Shown one piece after another: positions 57,041 to 61,332 of a DNA stretch of 61,332 nt; the stretch's first letter is position 1; each line of letters starts with the position of its first letter. Below the pieces are notes generated by a model that made no database searches, was not told the origin of the DNA, and saw only the letters and a program-made list of their open reading frames with translations. Source of the DNA: a virus; the IMG/VR virus record IMGVR_UViG_3300020417_001896, positions 1-61,332 of that record. One strand, 5' to 3'. The translations under genes were made by a program, and so were the position numbers.

Positions 57041-59692
57041 TTGTTTGATGATTTTTTAGCAGACCTTAGAAAGCCTACAATCGAGAAATACGATTGGATG
57101 AATGACGTTGAGTTAATACTTGGCACAAAAGAAAACCTTACCCAAGCGATTGATGAATGTATCGCCTCAGAAGTATATGGTTGCGACATTGAAACAACAG
57201 GACTTGATAACCGAGTCTTTGATGGAAGAACCGTAGACTCAATCGTAGGTATTGGAATCGCACCCACACCCGACAAGGCTTACTATTTCCCTATCGGACA
57301 CAGAGCAGGTTCAGAATACAACATTCCTTGGTCTATGGTTGGTAAAGAGTTTGGAAGACTATTCCACCCCGACACTAAAGCGAACCCTGTTTTTCAAAAC
57401 ATTGCTTTTGACGCTCCATTTCTTGAATACAATGGCTTCTTTCCTCTTGGAGTAGATCGGTGGGATAACCATAAGAAATGGGAAGACACCCTCATCGTTA
57501 AGTACCTGCTTAACCCTCGTCAAAAAGGTGGTCGAGGACTCAAGGCAATGTCTGATCAGCTCTGTGGTATGAAGATGATCGAACTCAATGAGCTTATCCC
57601 CGATGAGAAGATTAAGGATTACGCTACGCTCGACCCTAGTTGGGAGCCTTGTATTTGGTATGCGGCGGCTGACCCTCTCTGTACGCTTCGTGTATGGAAC
57701 ATTCTAAGAAGTCAGTATGTAGAAGCTCCCGAACACTCAGATTCAATCTACAACTTGGAAAAGATGTGTCTCGTATCAGTGAGCTGGATGCACAGGTGTA
57801 GGGTCTATGTAGATAGAAATAGAGCGTTGGAATCTTGTAAAGAGGGTCAACGCTTGTGGTGGGATAGTCTGCTTGAAGTGTATGAGGGCGCAAGCGAAAT
57901 CTTAGGTCGAAATATAACCCCCAACTATCTTCGGATAATGAAAGGTAAAATCAAAGGGGCGATTAACGTCTTTGACCCCGATGATGTGGGAAATGACTCT
58001 AAGATGTCTTATAAGATTCGTGTAGATGAGGCTCGTAAGGAAGCCAAACGAAACTACCCCGACCCTGTTCAAGTAATCTCAAAGAATGTAGCCCTCGTAG
58101 GTAAAGAAGCAGGCACTGAGAAAGTCGATTTCCCTCTCGTCTATGACATCATGTCTCCCCAACAACTTGGACTCTTATTTCGTGAGCTGAAAGTACCCAA
58201 CCTCATCGCCTCTGAAAAGTCAGGTCAAGTCGTTACTGCAACTGACGTACTTGATGATGTGATCAAGAAAGCAGAGCAAGACTTCCCATTCATGGGGAAA
58301 GTCAAGAACCTGCGCTTCCTCTCTAAAGCTCTCGGTCAGTACCTCATTCCTTTCGTTGAAGACGTAGGGAAAGACGGAACTCTGAAGCCCCGTTTCGATC
58401 AGTTTGCCGCTGACACAGGTCGTTTCTCTTGTAAGTCTACCTCCAAGCCTTGGGAAGTAAAAGACGGAGGTTGCCGTGTTCCATTCCAAGGCATTCCTGC
58501 CTATGGGAAAGACAAAGACAAGAAGCCTGCCATCATTTCTTATATGCGTGATTGTATCGCTTCAAGAAGTGATGGTTGGTGGCTCGCGGCAATCGACTAT
58601 GCAGGTGTAGAGCTTCGCCTAGTTACTAATCTTAGTAGAGAGCCTCTGTGGGTAAAAGCGTTCTTTGAGTGTTCTGATTGTGGTACTCAGTTCCCCCAAG
58701 AAATGAATGATGATAACATCCCTAAAGCCACGCCCACTTATTGCACTACCTGTGGCTCAGACCGAATAGGTGATCTGCACACAGTAACAGCGACTGCCTT
58801 TTATGGAGAAAACGCTAAGAATCTGCCTAATTGGAAAGACCTCAGAGGAAATGGTAAAGGGTGCAACTTTGCTCTCTCCTACGGTGGGACAGGTAAAGCC
58901 GTACAGCGCACTATTGGTTGCTCATCTCAAGAGGGTGAAGAGAAGTACAGGAAGTTCACAAGCACTTATAAGACTCTATCTAAGTGGTGGACTCATCAGC
59001 ACAACTTTGGTCGTAAGCATGGCTATGTGAAGACAGCCTTTGGTCGTGTCCAACCTCTACCCGACATTAATGAGGGAGACTTCAGAAAGAAATCAAAAGA
59101 CGAACGAAAGTCTGTGAATGGACCTGTGCAGGGAACGAGCGCAGATATTACCAAGCTCGCTATGAGTCTGATCTATAAAGAGGTCAAGAAGCGAGGTTGG
59201 TTCGATAAGCTCAAGATGATTCTGACTGTCCATGATGAAATCGTCTTTGAGATACACGAAGACGTTATCGGTGAAGCTATCCCTGTACTCACTCAACTCA
59301 TGTCGAGAAATAAAGGTATAGCTAATCAAGGTTGGGCTGTACCTCTACTAGTAGACGTTGAGATCGGTAAGACTTGGGGTGTTCCTTATGACCTCAAAGA
59401 CCTTAAGCGTGGCTACAAAGAGAAGCTCGTTCCTGATGGTGTTGATGAGAATGGGAAGAAGAAGTACAAGGAAATAAAAGTACCTGTACCTGAGTCTTTA
59501 GGGAGGATATTTTATGAGGAGGGTGGGGAGGTAGAAGAAAGTCCTATCGAAGTAGTCGAAACTCCAAGCAAACCCGTCTACAAGTTCTCAGATTTAACTA
59601 AAGAAGAAGCTAAAAAGGTAGCTGAGTGGCTCGTCAAAAATGAGGGTGGTGTAATCCTTTACAATGACAAGGATATAACTGCCTTATTCTGA
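57041..59692 (+). CDS. Family A DNA polymerase with 3'-5' exonuclease and an inserted zinc ribbon (883 aa)
   Basis: The start is TTG at 57041 with AAGGAG 6 bases upstream; no ATG fits. The 3'-5' exonuclease is intact: D49-I-E51, D124 (AFDAPFL), and Y207-x3-D211. The polymerase has motif A DYAGVELRL (D519), motif B with R602, K606 and F610 (GKGCNFALSYGG, Phe at the Pol I 762 position), and motif C HDE (731-733). Between motifs A and B lie C544-x2-C547 and C568-x2-C571, a four-cysteine ribbon not found in E. coli Pol I or T7 polymerase. No 5'-3' exonuclease domain. It is the phage replicative polymerase. The last 100 residues carry charged linkers and a final FSDLTKEEAKKVAEWLV helix of unknown role. 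Confidence 0.93.
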   Translation: MFDDFLADLRKPTIEKYDWMNDVELILGTKENLTQAIDECIASEVYGCDIETTGLDNRVFDGRTVDSIVGIGIAPTPDKAYYFPIGHRAGSEYNIPWSMVGKEFGRLFHPDTKANPVFQNIAFDAPFLEYNGFFPLGVDRWDNHKKWEDTLIVKYLLNPRQKGGRGLKAMSDQLCGMKMIELNELIPDEKIKDYATLDPSWEPCIWYAAADPLCTLRVWNILRSQYVEAPEHSDSIYNLEKMCLVSVSWMHRCRVYVDRNRALESCKEGQRLWWDSLLEVYEGASEILGRNITPNYLRIMKGKIKGAINVFDPDDVGNDSKMSYKIRVDEARKEAKRNYPDPVQVISKNVALVGKEAGTEKVDFPLVYDIMSPQQLGLLFRELKVPNLIASEKSGQVVTATDVLDDVIKKAEQDFPFMGKVKNLRFLSKALGQYLIPFVEDVGKDGTLKPRFDQFAADTGRFSCKSTSKPWEVKDGGCRVPFQGIPAYGKDKDKKPAIISYMRDCIASRSDGWWLAAIDYAGVELRLVTNLSREPLWVKAFFECSDCGTQFPQEMNDDNIPKATPTYCTTCGSDRIGDLHTVTATAFYGENAKNLPNWKDLRGNGKGCNFALSYGGTGKAVQRTIGCSSQEGEEKYRKFTSTYKTLSKWWTHQHNFGRKHGYVKTAFGRVQPLPDINEGDFRKKSKDERKSVNGPVQGTSADITKLAMSLIYKEVKKRGWFDKLKMILTVHDEIVFEIHEDVIGEAIPVLTQLMSRNKGIANQGWAVPLLVDVEIGKTWGVPYDLKDLKRGYKEKLVPDGVDENGKKKYKEIKVPVPESLGRIFYEEGGEVEESPIEVVETPSKPVYKFSDLTKEEAKKVAEWLVKNEGGVILYNDKDITALF

Positions 59693-59707
59693 TTATTTAT
59701 GAGGTAT

Positions 59708-59720
59708 TGTCTGATATAAT
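59708..59720 (+). promoter_or_regulatory. Candidate phage promoter (TGTCTGATATAAT) before the 203-aa gene
   Basis: TGTCTGATATAAT includes a perfect TATAAT at 59715-59720 and the GTCTGATATA word shared with 45668. It lies 32 bases before the ATG at 59752. There is no good -35 hexamer 17 bases upstream (ATTATT). Confidence 0.5.
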
Positions 59721-59751
59721 AAACGCAGAAATGTAGAAGAAGGACTTGAAA

Positions 59752-60360
59752 ATGAAGAACGATTTATTGGGTGAATGTAATGATCAGAAAATCTCAGAGA
59801 TAGAATTTACTTCTATATTCTGTAAGAGATGTAAAAACAAAAGATGTGATCGAGCAGGGTGGTCTTCTTCTTCTTGGGAAGAGCGCATTAGTACCCAAGC
59901 TGATCGCTTCCTTAATAACCCAAATATCGCTATTCAGAGTGAGTCTTCAAGATGGGAGGGTATCGTTGATTTTGAACTATTTCAAGCACCCACTAGTACA
60001 GAGATTTGGGGAGTACCTCAAACTCAAGAAAAACCAGTTGCAGTTGAGGTGGAGACACCACTTCATAAAGTTGATGTTAAGCCCCAAGAAGAACCACCTA
60101 CTAGAGCCAAGTCTGAGACACCTGTTGGTTTCGTTTCTGACGACCCTATTCCTGTCAGTGATAATCCTATACCTACTGTTGAAAGCCCAAACGTAGAAGA
60201 AAAAAAATCTCCGTCTCGACTAATGAACACAGCCCCTCAAGAAATAATCATTGGGGGGTTAGACTCTGCTCCAAAACCTCAGCCGAAGAAGCCTGTAGAT
60301 GATTGGGCAGTGCCTCCAAAGAAATTAAAAATCGGTGGCACATTTAAAATGGGAGGGTGA
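59752..60360 (+). CDS. Cys-cluster, proline-rich hypothetical protein (202 aa)
   Basis: Near the N-terminus is F-C-K-R-C-K-N-K-R-C-D-R-A-G-W, a C-x2-C-x4-C cluster followed by a conserved-looking Trp, then a helix (SWEERISTQADRFLNN). Such short Cys clusters bind metal or an iron-sulphur centre and occur in several phage proteins of unknown function. Residues 80-200 are rich in Pro, Glu, Lys and Thr (VEVETPLHKVDVKPQEEPP), almost certainly disordered, ending KKLKIGGTFKMGG. Start ATG at 59752 was preferred to TTG at 59746 because AAGGA is then 7 bases away. Follows the polymerase by 59 bases with its own promoter-like element, and overlaps the methyltransferase region at its stop. Function unknown. 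Confidence 0.6.
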   Translation: MKNDLLGECNDQKISEIEFTSIFCKRCKNKRCDRAGWSSSSWEERISTQADRFLNNPNIAIQSESSRWEGIVDFELFQAPTSTEIWGVPQTQEKPVAVEVETPLHKVDVKPQEEPPTRAKSETPVGFVSDDPIPVSDNPIPTVESPNVEEKKSPSRLMNTAPQEIIIGGLDSAPKPQPKKPVDDWAVPPKKLKIGGTFKMGG

Positions 60361-60361
60361 T

Positions 60362-61332
60362 GTGTTTTTAGATTATGAAAAAGAGCCTCCCAAGCTGTTA
60401 GATGAAAGTCAGATCAAAGACCTAAATGGAGACTTGTACGTCGCAAGAGGGCTTTGGCAAGATGTGATCTCTCATTACAGCAAAGAAGAAGTCTTAGATC
60501 GTCTCAGACACTTGATCAATACGGGTACTATTGTATTTCCTTACAAAGAGTATTTAGAGCTTTCAGTAAGGGAAGAGTTCAATAAGCTCAAGAACAGCAC
60601 CTCTTATTTCTACCAAGACGAATGGGTGTGTAATCGCTTAGTTCAAGACGTTCCATTTCTATATAGAGGGGAGTCAAGATATGTACCCTCAACAGCTCGG
60701 CTTGGAGGTAAAGTCTCAGACTTGTTTACTCAAGAAGTTCGCATGGAAGTAGGCCATCAAAGGTTTATGTCTCCGATGAGAGCTTGGACTAGCAAGAAGA
60801 AAGCATTTCTTAGCTACATCTTTAATCCCGATATGTTTGATGGAGACTTGAATGATAAAGCTCTGCGCTCGGCTCTAAGCATGAGGTCTTATATAGCGAG
60901 TCAGTTCAAACCTGAGTCTGCCAAGGTCATCTACGATACATTTCAAGCGAAGCGAGTCTTAGACTTCTCAGCAGGTTGGGGAGACAGACTTGTAGGGTTT
61001 CACGCTTCCAATGCAGAGAGCTACATAGGGATAGACCCTAACTCTAAGCTCCATGAACCCTATCAAAAGATCAGCGATTTCTGTGGTACAGATAAGGAAG
61101 TCAAACTCATCTGCTCACCTGCTGAGGAAGCCGATTTAACAGGTGTTAAAGTGGACTTTGTGTTTACCTCACCACCTTATTTCACCCTCGAAAGATATAG
61201 TGAAGAAGACACTCAGAGTTGGAAGAGATACCCGAAGATCAACGCTTGGTTAGAGGGTTTTCTATTTCCTACTTTGTTCAAGTGTTGGGAGTGCCTTGAA
61301 GACGGGGGGAGAATACTCGTTAATATCGCAGA
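60362..61332 (+). CDS. DNA methyltransferase-like protein, cut by the right edge
   Basis: The frame starts with GTG at 60362, just after the previous stop, with GGGAGGG immediately upstream; the only nearby ATG (60360) leads to a stop after three codons. At least 323 residues are present. SAM-binding motif I is VLDFSAGWGDRL (about residues 200-211), the strand YIGIDPN follows, and the catalytic motif is TSPPYF (about 270-275), the S-P-P-Y form of N6-adenine/N4-cytosine methyltransferases. The order motif I then SPPY is that of the gamma or alpha-like classes. The first 190 residues are unrecognised and contain many aromatic and charged residues (YRGESRYVPSTARLGG). It may protect phage DNA against restriction; the C-terminus is missing. 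Confidence 0.8.
   Translation, partial: MFLDYEKEPPKLLDESQIKDLNGDLYVARGLWQDVISHYSKEEVLDRLRHLINTGTIVFPYKEYLELSVREEFNKLKNSTSYFYQDEWVCNRLVQDVPFLYRGESRYVPSTARLGGKVSDLFTQEVRMEVGHQRFMSPMRAWTSKKKAFLSYIFNPDMFDGDLNDKALRSALSMRSYIASQFKPESAKVIYDTFQAKRVLDFSAGWGDRLVGFHASNAESYIGIDPNSKLHEPYQKISDFCGTDKEVKLICSPAEEADLTGVKVDFVFTSPPYFTLERYSEEDTQSWKRYPKINAWLEGFLFPTLFKCWECLEDGGRILVNIA

Noticed and set aside
59746-59751. TTG start at 59746 for the Cys-cluster protein
   Set aside because: The AAGGA ribosome-binding site would be only one base away; the ATG at 59752 is correctly spaced.
1-61332. Recoded stop codon (as in some large phages)
   Set aside because: TAG ends the 1809-aa gene and the HExxH gene, TGA ends the 868-aa and SNF2 genes, and TAA ends many others, all at sensible junctions.
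1-61332. tRNA genes or a tRNA cluster
   Set aside because: The intergenic gaps are short and none showed a cloverleaf-like arrangement with GTTCRA-type T-arm; a tRNAscan run would be decisive.

Overview
This window looks like part of the genome of a large, probably lytic, contractile-tailed bacteriophage (myovirus type). The evidence is a tightly packed block of baseplate genes (a gpJ/gp6-like wedge protein and a gp25/gpW-like protein) and several giant virion proteins. A phage-type replication set follows: family A DNA polymerase without a 5' exonuclease, DnaB-like helicase, primase zinc domain and SNF2-type helicase. TAA, TAG and TGA all end convincing genes, so the code is standard. The DNA is moderately AT-rich. 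I see no tRNA, rRNA, integrase, CRISPR array, insertion sequence, terminase, portal or major capsid gene, so the packaging and head genes must lie elsewhere. The host cannot be read from the sequence. No stretch over 300 bases lacks a gene; the largest intergenic gap is 176 bases (38604-38779).

Layout. 1-38603 (minus strand) is one long, mostly co-directional structural operon read right to left: a large helical protein, the gp25-like protein, the gpJ-like protein, an 868-aa protein with paired HxH motifs, a 209-aa protein, then four very large proteins (1079, 1378, 4249 and 1809 aa) that are probably tail fibre or baseplate-periphery components, and two small genes at the left edge. 38604-38779 is a divergent control region with a good host-type promoter driving a rightward gene (38780-39835) that may be a divergent sigma-like factor. 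39857-44018 is a mixed accessory block: membrane proteins, a GNAT acetyltransferase, a staphylococcal-nuclease-like protein, a Nudix hydrolase, and a membrane HExxH protein overlapping a 45-aa membrane protein. 44073-52483 (plus) is the replication block: SNF2 helicase, degenerate DnaC-like loader, DnaB-like helicase, topoisomerase IB-like protein, GIY-YIG-like protein, primase zinc domain, small unknowns and a ClpP-like protease. 52480-54642 holds three unknown proteins. 54696-56974 (minus) holds a second topoisomerase IB-like protein, a two-helix membrane protein with a slippery A10 tract, and an unknown. 57041-61332 (plus) holds DNA polymerase, a Cys-cluster/proline-rich protein and a DNA methyltransferase cut by the right edge.

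How it may work together. Loader-like protein, helicase, primase zinc domain and polymerase fit one replisome, with SNF2 helicase and topoisomerase IB-like proteins handling recombination or topology. Plus-strand genes in the right half are repeatedly preceded, 18-37 bases upstream of the start, by an A+T element close to GTCTKATATA or CTATAAA, unlike the TTGACA/TACTAA promoter at 38679. This suggests a phage-specific promoter class, and the 38780 gene product is the best candidate in the window for its recognition factor (inference). Points most worth a second look are the paired topoisomerase IB-like genes, the in-frame dnaX-type slippery heptamer whose shifted frame ends exactly at the next gene's start, the 15-bp stem burying the gp25-like ribosome-binding site, the zinc ribbon inserted in the polymerase palm, and the repeated promoter motif.
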